64,000 nucleotides of DNA. Source: Herbidospora daliensis. Its GTDB lineage: Bacteria > Actinomycetota > Actinomycetes > Streptosporangiales > Streptosporangiaceae. Under the pieces are notes generated by a model, which searched no databases, had not been told where the DNA came from, and saw only the letters and a list, made by a program, of their open reading frames with translations. Both the position numbers and the translations under genes were made by a program. This document shows positions 25,473 through 34,067 of this stretch, piece by piece. Every line of letters begins with the position of its first letter. Positions within the stretch are counted from its first letter, which is position 1. The DNA is taken from NCBI RefSeq assembly GCF_001570585.1, contig NZ_BBXF01000007.1:201508-265507 (forward strand), read 5' to 3'.

Positions 25473-26606
25473 TCACTCCGACGCGAAGATGCTGTCCATG
25501 GCTTCAGCATCCTCTATGAGCATCGGGCGAAGCTGCTTCCTGTAGACGAGCTCGGTGACCTTGCTGTTGCTGTGGCCGACTAGGCGCGAGATGTTCTCGA
25601 TGGGGACGCCGCTGTCCGAGAGCAGGGAGACGAAGCTGTGCCGCATCTCGCGCGGCGTCCACTCCTTCTCGTTCAGACCGGCCTTCTTGAGGACCTTCCG
25701 GAAGGCGCGGCGGACGTTGTGTGAGTCGAGTTGAGTGCCGACAGTGGAGGCGAACACGAGGTCGTTGTCCTGCCACCGCTTCCCGGCAGCCTTGCGGGCG
25801 ACGGCTTGGCGTTCGTTATGGGCCTTGAGGGCCTCGGCGCAGCGCTTCGGCATGGCGAGCGTGCGCCGGGACATCTGAGTCTTGGTGTCGCCACCGGCCC
25901 GGACGGACCGCCAGACCATGATGGACGCGGGTTCGCCATCAAGGTCGACGTGCGACCAGGTCAGGGCGCGGAGCTCTTCGGTACGAGCTCCGATCAGCAG
26001 CGACAGGACGATGTACGCGTTGAGCAACGTCCCGTCCGCCGCGTCCAGGACGGCTTCCGCCTGGTTGAAGGTCAGGGACTTGGACGGGCGGCCCGGCCGG
26101 CCTTTCGGGATCTCGCACAACAGAACCACGTTGCGCTTCACCTTGTCGCGGGCCTGGGCGCGGTTGACCGCGCGGAGCAGGATCGAGCGGACCTCACGCA
26201 GAGACCGGGTGCTGAGGACCTTCGAGCGGTCGGCCAGCCAGGTGTCAACTTCGTCGGCGGAGAGCTCGGCCAGCTTGCGGGCGCCCAAGCATGCGATCAC
26301 GTGTTTCTGGCCAAGGATTTTGCACTTCTCGACGGTGGCGGCGTCCCGGCCGCTGAGGCCGAACAGGAGCCAGTTCTCCACCGCGTTCGCCACGGTGTAT
26401 CCGGCCGAGGAGACGAGGAGGCCCTCCTCCCAGTCGCGGATGATCTGCTTCAGGCGTGCCTTCGCTTCGGTCTTCGTCTTGCCGCTGGCCTTCTTGACGA
26501 TGCGCTTGCCCTTCGGGGTGTAGCCCACCGTGAGGGACGCGATCCAGCGCTGACGCTCTTCGTCCCAATGGAGACCGCCGTCTCCTGGGCTACGTCGCTT
26601 GGTCAT
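25473..26606 (-). CDS. int: Tyrosine recombinase (AICE integrase), element 2
   Basis: The 377-residue protein is nearly identical to the element 1 integrase and keeps the catalytic Arg (GARTEELRALTW), RHSFVSLL, GHS and the Tyr in TELVYRKQL. Differences cluster at the C-terminus (LIEDAEAMDSIFASE) and a few scattered codons. Two active, near-identical integrases on neighbouring elements could act on each other's attachment sites, so the array may excise as one unit or separately. Its ATG overlaps the xis stop. Confidence 0.94.
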   Translation of the reverse strand: MTKRRSPGDGGLHWDEERQRWIASLTVGYTPKGKRIVKKASGKTKTEAKARLKQIIRDWEEGLLVSSAGYTVANAVENWLLFGLSGRDAATVEKCKILGQKHVIACLGARKLAELSADEVDTWLADRSKVLSTRSLREVRSILLRAVNRAQARDKVKRNVVLLCEIPKGRPGRPSKSLTFNQAEAVLDAADGTLLNAYIVLSLLIGARTEELRALTWSHVDLDGEPASIMVWRSVRAGGDTKTQMSRRTLAMPKRCAEALKAHNERQAVARKAAGKRWQDNDLVFASTVGTQLDSHNVRRAFRKVLKKAGLNEKEWTPREMRHSFVSLLSDSGVPIENISRLVGHSNSKVTELVYRKQLRPMLIEDAEAMDSIFASE

Positions 26607-26803
26607 CAGGCTCCCGCCTCCCGTTCCAGAAGAGTGATGTAGTCGGCGATGGCGCTCGCGGGCACCAGCCGGGTCCGACCCTCCTTGACCGACCGCAGAC
26701 GGCCGGACCGGATGAGTTCGTAGATCACCGTGCGGCTCAGGCCGAGCAGTTCCATCGCGGTGGCGACCCGGTAGAGGCGGAAGGACGTCAGCTCACTTGC
26801 CAT
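26606..26803 (-). CDS. xis: Excisionase, element 2
   Basis: The 65-residue protein starts at ATG 26803 and differs from its element 1 twin by one residue in the helix-turn-helix (MELLGLSRT for MDLLGLSRT). Overlaps with rep upstream and int downstream are kept. It is intact although rep, with which it is translationally coupled, is frameshifted, so its expression may be reduced. Confidence 0.9.
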   Translation of the reverse strand: MASELTSFRLYRVATAMELLGLSRTVIYELIRSGRLRSVKEGRTRLVPASAIADYITLLEREAGA

Positions 26804-28165
26804 GGGCGGTCCCCGTTCCCTTGAGCTCGGCGGCCAGGGCGGCTTCACCAGCCGTGAGGCCCTGACCGGCGTAGGTCCACGAGCCGAGGACGAGCGTCGT
26901 CGCCGGGTCGCGGGTGATGCGGATTCGGAAGTCGGCGCGCGCCTGCCGGAGGCGCGTCAGCGTGGTCGAGTAGCAGCGGCTCTTGGTCGAGAAGTGGCCC
27001 CGGAAGCCGAGCATGTGAGCCCACTCACGGAGCCGGAGGTGGGCGTACTCGGGATGGGCGAGGTGGTTGCCGAGCCGCCAGGCGGTGCGGATCAGTTGGG
27101 CGGTGTGGTCGGGCACACCTTGGGCCTTGAGCCGGGCGATGTCGTGAGCCCTGACTGGCCGGTCGAGGGTGCCGGAGGTCTCGGCCGACTTGGTGGCGTA
27201 CTTGGCGACGTATCCGCGACCGCGCGTTCGGTGATGGAGCCGGAGGTGTCGGCGGTGATGACCGAGACGTCGATCTGTCGGCCCCAGCGAAGCGGCTCGT
27301 CCTGGCCGGGGACGTCGAGGCTGACCGCGAGCGCGGCCGACTGGACCGCTTCCCTGAGCAGTTCCGCCGTGGCCCATGGCGGCGGTGTGACGAGCCCGTT
27401 TGATGAGCGGCCGTCGAGTCGGATGACCGCGTGGAAGTGGACCAGGCCGCGCGCCTGGTACTCGGCGACTTTGGCGAAAGAGACGCGAGTGGTGGCGTCG
27501 AAGGCGGTCCTGGACAGACCGGCGGCGTTGGCCAGGTGACGACGCAGATAGATGGTGAAGCGCCGCCAGAGGTCTCCGGCGTGGGCGTTCCACAGGACGT
27601 GGCCGGTGTAGTCGTAGGTGGTCGAGTCGATGGCCTGACCGACGAGTGGGTTGCCGGCCTTGTGCCACCGACGGCAGGCCGGGCCGGTTCGCCGAGGGTG
27701 GCAGACCACGGTCTTGCCGTCCTTGCCGGGACCTCGATGGACCGGGCCGAAGGACGGCGCGGTGAGCGTGGCCAGCACACGCGGGTGTGCGCTGACCGTC
27801 GCGGGGACACCCTTGTCTCCGCCGAGGAGACCGGCCCGGATGAGATGGAAGGTGTCGCGGCGGTAGACCTCGGCGCACGCCGGGCAGCGGGACGCGCGGC
27901 GGTTGCCGCACCTCAGCAAGAGGTGTCCGTGCGGTTCGGCACTGGTGTTGTACGTGGCGACGATCTGGCCCGTCTGAGTGTCGAGCGTTTCGGTGTGGCC
28001 GGTAAGCCGCATCGGTTCCCGGCAGCCGCCCAGCCGCTCGACCTGTTCGAGCCAGCGGTTCAGGTCGTGGCCGGAGCGGCGGGCCAAGTCGCGGATGACC
28101 GGGCCGATGAGGTCGCTCAGCGCGGTCGGCGTCATCTGAGCGACTTCAGGGCGTGCGAAAGACAA
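26793..28165 (-). pseudogene. Frameshifted replication initiator, element 2
   Basis: The gene begins at TTG 28165 (AGGAG upstream) or ATG 28135 and is closely similar to the element 1 rep. Near 27215 one base is missing (ATCCGCGACCGCGCG against ATCCGGCGACGGCGCG), shifting the frame. The HUH motif HFHAVI lies before the shift and the YVAKYATK nucleophile motif after it, so neither fragment can nick DNA alone. The downstream frame stays open to the normal stop at 26793. A sequencing error cannot be excluded, but other lesions in this element support real decay. Confidence 0.82.
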
Positions 28166-28239
28166 CGGTTCTCCTGGTGAGCTATGAGATGCGGCGCGAG
28201 GCGGGAGCTGGCAGGCGTCGACCGCCTCGCGCCGAGAGT

Positions 28240-28356
28240 TCAGATGCCGTGGTTGTCCATGCCGGTGCCCAGGCAGTCGAGGCAGGTGACGGCCTCGCCT
28301 TGGTCGTCGTTGACGAGACCGGTTCCACCACAGGTGCAGCAGCGGGAGCGGATCAC
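28240..28356 (-). CDS. Tiny CxxCxGxG zinc-finger protein B, element 2
   Basis: A 38-residue product from GTG 28356, differing from the element 1 copy at one residue (GTGMDNHGI for GTGIDNHGI); both zinc knuckles are intact. It overlaps the stop of the broken gene A. Confidence 0.6.
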   Translation of the reverse strand: MIRSRCCTCGGTGLVNDDQGEAVTCLDCLGTGMDNHGI

Positions 28357-28502
28357 AGGATGCCGGTGCCACTGCAGTCGAGGCAGAACGCCCAGGTGTC
28401 GAACTCGGCGATGGTCCGGCCACGCCTGACGATGACGGTGTCTTCGATCTAGCCCTCGCCACCGCAGGTGAGGCAGGGGACGGGCTTCTTCTTCCGAGGC
28501 AT
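28353..28502 (-). pseudogene. Tiny zinc-finger protein A with premature stop, element 2
   Basis: From ATG 28502 the product reads MPRKKKPVPCLTCGGEG and then TAG at 28449-28451, where element 1 has CAG (Gln). Beyond the stop the frame continues IEDTVIVRRGR...CLDCSGTGIL to the normal end. One Lys codon is also inserted near the start. The stop removes the second zinc knuckle. Confidence 0.75.
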
Positions 28503-28514
28503 GTGAGTCCCCTT

Positions 28515-29871
28515 TCAGGCCGCGTAGGCGTCGTACTCGTCGTCGCCGATCGGGACGACGTCGGCGGTCGTGATGTCGGCCCAGGTCGGGCGCAGATGGG
28601 CGTAGGTCACCGCGGCTTGCTCCGCCTGTTGTTCGGTGACGTACTCGGATCGGGCCTTGTACCAACGGCCGTCCGCACCGGTGACGACGGCCAGGCCGGG
28701 CGTCTCGGCGGGGATGAGCCGGGCGGCGTTGAGTGCGGCCGGGTCCATGTCGCCGAGCGTCATGTTCGCCGTCTCGGGGTCGTTGACGCGGTGGCAGACC
28801 CGGCCGGAGAGCTGGGCGCGGAGCGCGGTGACTCCGGGGCCGAGGTCGGAGCCGACGCGCTGGCCGCAGATGACGAGGTAGACGCCGAACGCGCGGCCGA
28901 GCTGGGCGATGCGGATGAGGTTGGTCGCCGTCGCGGCGATCTCGTCTTTCTCCGACTTGTCGGCCATCAGGAACAGCTCGGCGACCTCGTCGACGAACAT
29001 GATGACCGGGACGGGTTGGGCGCTCTCGGGAAGCTGCCAGATGTTGCGCACCCGGTTGTCACGGCAGGTCGCCATGCGCCGCTTGATCTCGTCGATGAGC
29101 CGGTTCAGGACCGCTGTCATCTGCGCGCGGTCGGTGGCGAGCGCCGTCAGACGGTCCTCGTACGGGGTGAGCTCGACCCCGCCCTTGAGGTCGCACCCGA
29201 TGATGGCGAGAGGTTGCGGTGCCAGACCGCAGATGAGCCGGTTGATGAGCGTCGACTTGCCTGACTGCGTTGCCCCCGTGATGAGCCAGTGCGGCATGGT
29301 GGTGAAGTCGATGACCCAGGGCGCGTTGGTTTCCAGGCGTCCGACACAGACTTTGAGGAACTGGTCGACGACGGAGGCGCTGACCGAGGTAAGCGGGTCG
29401 TACACGGTCGCCTGAAGCTGGACCTTGCCAGGCTTCCAGCGCAGCACCCGGACGGAATGCACGCCATGCGTGGCCGAGGTGGTCGAGCTTGGCGGTGTAG
29501 TGGTCGGGCGTCTGGCCGTCCGGGAGGCGTACCCACAGCTTGAAGCCGTGTCGAAGCGGCAGCACCAGCCCGAGCCCGGGTGCCTTGTCGATCTGGACAC
29601 GGCGTAGTCGGCGCTTGTCCTCCCGCCCTTTCGTGAGGAGGTCGAGGGCGGTGACGCCGTCGAGCGTCCATCGGATGCGGCGCCGTTTGGTGCTGAGCCC
29701 GCACCCGGCCGCGACGTTCCCCCACGTGAGGTAGACCCGCGCGGCCCGCAGGGGGTAGCCGACGCCGAGCCAGAACGAGGCGGGGTGCAGGTGACGCCAG
29801 GTCACCAGCAGCGCGGCGAGGAACGCGAGGACACCCCCGATCGGGGCGAGTGAAACCAGCAGGTCGGTCAT
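28515..29871 (-). pseudogene. Frameshifted TraB/FtsK translocase, element 2
   Basis: The N-terminal part from ATG 29871 follows the element 1 protein (MTDLLVSLAPIGGVLAFLAALL...) to about 29462, where two bases are missing in the run encoding HAWRVHSV (GAATGCACGCCATGCG against GAGTGCACGCGCCATGCG). The remaining frame to 28515 still encodes the complete motor domain with Walker A GATQSGKST and FVDEVAEL. The membrane part and the motor are thus separated. The motor fragment has no clear start of its own. Confidence 0.82.
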
Positions 29872-29968
29872 ACTTGGTGCCTCTCTTCGGTGAGCGAAGG
29901 GAAGGCCCCGGGAGCAGGGGAGCTGGCAGGCTTAGACCCGCTCCCGGGGTGTTGACGTGGCCTGTTGT

Positions 29969-30334
29969 TCAGGCGGCCTTGCCGTTGGCCGGGACGATCG
30001 TTTCGGCCCGAAAGCCGAGCCCCGACCGGCCGTTCATCTGCCAGAAGAAGGCGGCCAGGCCGACCGGCCGGACCTGCACACCCTCGGGCAGGCTCGGGAA
30101 GGTCGCGGACGGGAAGGTCACGACGATCACCGGGTTGCGGCGGTCGTCGTTCGGCTTGGGCAGCAGCGGGACGGTGTAGAGCTCCCGGCCCTCGGCGTCC
30201 CTCTTGATCTCGCCAGTGGCGCGGTCGACGATCTTCGAGCTCTGCGAGAGCGGGGGACAGGCGTACTTGCGCCGGACCAGCCGCGGGAAGGTCGAGGAGA
30301 CACCCCGGGTGAACGTGAACGAGGGGCGGGCCAT
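29969..30334 (-). pseudogene. Chimeric open frame at a deletion junction
   Basis: Codons 1-33 from ATG 30334 (MARPSFTFTRGVSSTFPRL...CPPLSQSS) are the antisense of the small AICE gene seen at 18820-19071. From residue 34 (KIVDRATGEIKRDAEGRELYT) the frame is the conserved AICE protein found at 16212-16541. The junction at about 30236-30239 joins positions equivalent to 16480 and 18941 of element 1, sharing only CG. The fusion is open by chance for 121 codons; the original start and promoter are lost. Confidence 0.8.
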
Positions 30335-30367
30335 GTGGTCTGACCTGTTGGCGGGGCGTGCTCAGTA
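30239..30367 (+). pseudogene. 3' remnant of small AICE gene, element 2
   Basis: The plus strand from the deletion junction encodes ELCESGGQAYLRRTSRGKVEETPRVNVNEGRAMWSDLLAGRAQ, in pieces of under 20 residues identical to the C-terminal half of the 18820-19071 product. The first half and the upstream ATP-binding gene are deleted. Confidence 0.75.
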
Positions 30368-30624
30368 GCTCCGATGCCGCAAGCTGGTTACAACCTTCTT
30401 TACGGGTTTTTTTCGAGGTCTCGGTCTGATTTCCAACCTGTGCAGACGGTACTAGCACCGACCGAAGGCCACGAACGGCGGTGGCGAAGATGCCTCGATC
30501 TCGTAGTTAGAAGACGCTAGCGTTGCCGTTGCCTCAAGTAGTGGGAAGACAGCTCCTACCTAAAAGCGTAAGATGAGAATTGCGGGTATCAATCATTGGT
30601 CGACTTTGCGAAATAGAGGATTAG

Positions 30625-31593
30625 ATGCGCAGGCCTGATGGACATCGCATTGAAAGGCAGGGTGTGGCTTACTGTCAGTCTTTTTTTGACGTAGATCTCG
30701 GGTGGATTTTCCGTGAACAGACTATCGGCGACTATGGCATTGATGCCCAGGTCGAGATTGTCGATGACGATAGAGTTGAGGGCAAGCTTATTGCCGTCCA
30801 GATAAAATCTGGAGATAGTTATTTCCGAGAAAAGAGTGATGGTGGATGGACCTTTCGCCCCAAGGGTGAACATGTTCGATACTGGCTCGCACATGCGCTT
30901 CCTGTAATCATCGTGATTTTCGATCCAAAATCAAATAAGGCTTATTGGCAGTCAGTCTCAAAACACACTCTCTCTCGAAGTGGCAAGGATGGATGGAAGC
31001 TGCACATACCTTCGCTCCAAGAGTTGTCAGTTTCGTCAGCTAGACCCCTGTCGAAATTAGCCGAAGGGGACCCATATGTGCTTAGGTTGCGTAGCCTGCA
31101 GCTAGCTCATCCCTGGATCGAGATGCTCTCTAGGGGATCCCGACTCTTCGTTGAATATGACGACTGGGTTAATAAGACGTCAGGGCGTGGGACTGTCACG
31201 ATTTTTGCCGAAGGGAAGGATGGTGAGGACGTAGAGCTCGGTAGCTGGGCATTCATCGCTGGATTACATGAAGAACGAACTCACGATTTTTTTGCCTGGG
31301 CCGAACTCAATATTGACACCGACTACTACTATGAGCATGACTATGCCCAGTTCGAGTTGGAGTGCGGCATCTGGGATGGCGAAGATGGGAAGTACCATAT
31401 TTTTGAAGATTTCCGCGAGTGGCGCAAAGACTATTTTGGGCCTGGGATTCGCCCTTACTCCAATACCGCCGGGGAGGTTGCTCATTATCGACTGGAGCTA
31501 ACGCTTAATGATCTTGGTGAGTCCTTCCTCGTCGTGAACGAATTTCTAATGAAAGATGCAGTTGAACTTCTTGTGAGGGAAGAGGGTGATTGA
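30625..31593 (+). CDS. DUF4365 domain protein (predicted PD-(D/E)xK nuclease-like), cargo
   Basis: The 322-residue protein begins RRPDGHRIERQGVAYCQSFF, then FREQTIGDYGIDAQVEI and KLIAVQIKSG: Glu31, Asp40 and Gln59-x-Lys61 in the spacing of the DUF4365 restriction-endonuclease-like fold. RYWLAHALPVIIVIFDP and YWQSVSKHTL continue the same domain. The C-terminal half (residues about 170-322) is acidic and aromatic (FAWAELNIDTDYYYEHDYAQFELECGIWDGEDG) and is not recognised. DUF4365 proteins recur in defence islands, often as single genes. Low GC and its place between backbone remnant and the cargo-boundary repeat mark it as cargo. Whether it cuts DNA is untested. Confidence 0.72.
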   Translation: MRRPDGHRIERQGVAYCQSFFDVDLGWIFREQTIGDYGIDAQVEIVDDDRVEGKLIAVQIKSGDSYFREKSDGGWTFRPKGEHVRYWLAHALPVIIVIFDPKSNKAYWQSVSKHTLSRSGKDGWKLHIPSLQELSVSSARPLSKLAEGDPYVLRLRSLQLAHPWIEMLSRGSRLFVEYDDWVNKTSGRGTVTIFAEGKDGEDVELGSWAFIAGLHEERTHDFFAWAELNIDTDYYYEHDYAQFELECGIWDGEDGKYHIFEDFREWRKDYFGPGIRPYSNTAGEVAHYRLELTLNDLGESFLVVNEFLMKDAVELLVREEGD

Positions 31594-31710
31594 GTTCTGC
31601 TGGTTTCCCGGCAGCTCATCTCCTGCTTTGAGTTGGCGCCAGTAAGCGCTGGTCAGATGCCAAATCAATCTTGGGACGGCGCGGCTGCGGGTTGATCCCC
31701 GCGCCGAAAT

Positions 31711-32018
31711 GACGGTGGTGCCGGCCACAACAGATCAGAAGCTTTTGCCTCCGGCGAGGGGATTCCGGCCCCGAGGTGATCGGGCTCGTAAGACCTGGCG
31801 GGTTCGTAGTTGGTGGTGGGGGGATCACCTCGCAGGCCGTCGTCCCAGGTAAGCCCAGCAGACCGGGGGCTCCGGCTCAAGCCCGGCTGTGCAGGTAGGG
31901 CAACCACTGGGCGAGGAAGGTCACCGGGAGCATGTACACGCGAAGCCGAGCTTGCCCCTCCGCCACCGGCCCGCTGCCCCTCCGGGGTGGGACAACGGCG
32001 TACGAGGTGATCAGGTTG
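31711..32018. repeat. Cargo-boundary repeat, copy B
   Basis: Counterpart of 19272-19575. The three decamers are kept at 31772-31781 (CGAGGTGATC), 31823-31832 (GATCACCTCG) and 32003-32012 (CGAGGTGATC). It lies between the DUF4365 gene and the membrane-anchored cargo gene, so cargo has been gained on both sides of it. Confidence 0.7.
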
Positions 32019-32190
32019 GATGCTGAGCTTGTGCCGCCTTACAGTCCTGGAGCAAAATCAAAACTGTGGTTGATTCCGTGAATGAGTGGACGGCATCCTG
32101 ATGGATTGAAAAGCAGGCATTGGAATAATGCATTGAGTTCAGAATGCTTGTTGAGGTAAACTGCTTTGGTTTGAGAATTGGGAGTTGCGA

Positions 32191-32781
32191 GTGAATGTAA
32201 GTGAGATCATAGCCATCTACGCTGCCGTCGTCGCAACTATCGCAGTGGTTGTTCCATTTTTGCTGCTTAGAATTTCTCGCAAACAAAGAATGGAGTTAGA
32301 CATAGTTCCTACTAGGGTTGGTTCACGTGATGGTGGAACGCTCCGCATGATTACTCTTGAGGCTAGGAATCGCGGGGATCATCCCGTGAGGGTAGTTTCG
32401 GCATATATATCGGCGGGAACGGTTGACTTCGATTTCCATCCAGGCGAAATTAGGGTTGAACTGGTGTCCGGAGAGTCGTTGTTTGGATTCAAAATCCAAG
32501 AGCCCACAGGTGTGACACCTACGGGTGTTCCTTTACCTGAGATAATTCTGCCGCGGGATGCGGGTAGTCGCGTTGTCACAACTCGAATAATTGAGGCGGC
32601 CCAAATGGCGGTTGCGCGATCATCAATGGAAAATCTGGATGAATCACGCAAGCAGGACTTCAATCGCCGACTCTCCGAAGCATTCGATGGTGATATTCGA
32701 GGAGGTATCGAGATTTCCACGGGCGAGTTCTTTAGGCGTGAGCTTGGCGCATTTGATTGGCTCTCGTTTAAGAAGAAATAG
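32191..32781 (+). CDS. Membrane-anchored cargo protein of unknown function
   Basis: GTG 32191 has GGAG six bases upstream and gives 196 residues. Residues 4-26 (SEIIAIYAAVVATIAVVVPFLLL) form one membrane helix, followed by a basic RISRKQR stop-transfer, so the rest is probably cytoplasmic. The soluble part is beta-rich (LDIVPTRVGSRDGG, LRMITLEARNRGDHPVRVVSAYISAG), a form seen in uncharacterised single-helix proteins. The C-terminal 60 residues are helical. No catalytic motif is seen. AT-rich codon use marks it as a passenger; a membrane effector of a defence system is possible but unsupported by a partner gene. Confidence 0.65.
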   Translation: MNVSEIIAIYAAVVATIAVVVPFLLLRISRKQRMELDIVPTRVGSRDGGTLRMITLEARNRGDHPVRVVSAYISAGTVDFDFHPGEIRVELVSGESLFGFKIQEPTGVTPTGVPLPEIILPRDAGSRVVTTRIIEAAQMAVARSSMENLDESRKQDFNRRLSEAFDGDIRGGIEISTGEFFRRELGAFDWLSFKKK

Positions 32782-32918
32782 TTCGCCAAATCCGTTTTAT
32801 GTTTAGGGTGTATCTTGTAAGGAAACAGGGGTGATTGAAGTCTTGCTGAGCATCGCTGGATTCAACGCACGATAAAATTCGGGGCGAGCGACGCTGTCCC
32901 GTGGCAACGCGTGCTTGG

Positions 32919-33462
32919 CTACAAGATTGGAAGCTTTCGGGCGAGAGTCCTTGCGCGCGCTCGAACGTCGCTCAAGTAACGGTGGAAGCTGTTGTTCCGG
33001 TTCTGGTCAAGGTTGAGCGGAAGATCTATCCGAGCGATCAGCGGCGGACTCGGCGAGCCAAGGTTCTGGATGCTGAATCCATGACACATGGGCATGATCG
33101 CCCATCCAAGTCGACAGTAGCTCTTCTCCGGCTGGGCCAAAGGTCAGCCGCCGGCCGCTGCCCACGCGACGCAGTTCGAGCCCGAGCAAGCAGCCCAGTG
33201 TGAGCCGCAGAGTGGAGCTTTCAGCGTTGCCCCTGTAGTGGTACTGGATCCTCTTGCGTAGGTTCCGCTTGCTTGTGCGCGTCGTCATCCGACGAGGAGC
33301 AATGCCGACATAGAGCAGGGTGTCAGTCGGCAACTGGGGATCAGGCGACTCGGTAAAGTGCCACCCGTAGACGCCGGAGGCCGCAGGGACTGGGCTGGGG
33401 TTTGTTAGCACTTCGGCCCTTCGCCACAACTTCTCAGGCTCAATGAGGGCTGAGGTGTCCAT
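32919..33462 (-). pseudogene. GIY-YIG nuclease-family gene with frameshift
   Basis: From ATG 33462 the frame reads MDTSALIEPEKLWRRAEVL, then the GIY-YIG core GVYGWHF...LLYVGIAPRR...LRKRIQYHYRGNAESSTLR. Near 33052 the frame shifts: frame one ends ...EPWLAESAADRSDRSSAQP while the continuation PPLIARIDLPLNLDQNRNN...ARKLPIL is in the next frame and ends at 32919. Joined, the two parts give a protein of about 180 residues with the expected C-terminal NLDQN segment. The gene sits at the conserved right end of the element family; element 1 keeps only a remnant. Function would be DNA cleavage or repair. Confidence 0.75.
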
Positions 33463-33511
33463 CGCATCTCCTCGCGTTCCGGGCCGATGGAGAGGCTAGG
33501 CCATGAGGGGT

Positions 33512-33627
33512 GAGTGACAAACTGAGTGACAACGGGGACGCACACGGATGGACGCCGCAGATCATCGACGGACTATAACCGCAGTTCAACGGCCTGGAAG
33601 GCCGGACGGTGCAAGGTGCTCAAGTGG
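33512..33627. repeat. Right-end sequence of element 2, diverged
   Basis: GAGTGACAAACTGAGTGACAACGGG and the following 90 bases align with 22355-22470 at the right end of element 1, ending CAAGTGG. In element 1 the tRNA fragment CTTCGCATCG follows directly; here ATTCCTCGTTTACTCC follows, so the tRNA-derived core is lost. Confidence 0.7.
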
Positions 33628-33835
33628 ATTCCTCGTTTACTCCGGGGGGCGACCCCCGGACCCCCGGTACGAGAGGGCTGTCGCCCCCTCGCGCTCCCCC
33701 TGGTCCGCTTACGCGGCCCTGGCGTCGCTGTCGCTCCGGGGTCGCTTTGCTCCCTGGCGAAGGGCTCCGCCCCTCGCGCTCCCTGGACAGGCCTCGCTTC
33801 GCTCGGGTGGAACTCGCTTCGCTCGTATAGCCAGA
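33628..33835. repeat. Intergenic repeat C, copy 1
   Basis: CTCGTTTACTCCGGGGGGCGACCCCCGG and the following 170 bases recur at 36131-36325. The first part is a strong inverted repeat (CCGGGGG/CCCCCGG), and GCTTCGCTCG motifs end it. Similar sequences are frequent between actinomycete genes and produce spurious open frames on both strands; I annotate none. It interrupts the attachment region, since TTGATCTTCTGAGTGACTAACTGAG at 33871-33895 resumes the repeat seen at 10619. Confidence 0.65.
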
Positions 33836-34067
33836 CTCCGAACAGCATCCCAAGAGTGCGGTTTGCCGTATTGATCTTCTGAGTGACTAACTGAGTGACA
33901 TCGGTCAGTTCGACTGGGGGCGCGCTGCCCGTATCCGGCCTGACATGGAACGTGTCCTCGTGACCCAGCCGCTCGGTCTTCAGCGCTCAATCCGGTGCGG
34001 GCACCCTGAACCTTCGAGGGGACCGGCAGGTATACGGCGCATACAGGCACCTGCCAGGGTGGATTCC

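Larger units (their letters stand above)
22472..33627. mobile_element. AICE element 2 (tandem copy, partly decayed)
   Basis: It shares int, xis, rep, zinc-finger, traB and right-end sequence with element 1 at high identity. rep and traB carry frameshifts, one tiny zinc-finger gene has a stop, and a deletion equal to 16481-18940 of element 1 removed the regulators. int and xis remain open. Cargo differs entirely: a two-gene operon at the left, then a DUF4365 gene, a membrane-anchored protein and a GIY-YIG pseudogene at the right. The right end matches element 1 up to CAAGTGG at 33627, after which the expected tRNA fragment is replaced by other sequence. Confidence 0.82.

Noticed and set aside
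33573-33853. Several open frames on both strands within the repeat C region
   Set aside because: Arg/Pro/Gly-rich frames without starts or families, repeated with the intergenic repeat; non-coding.
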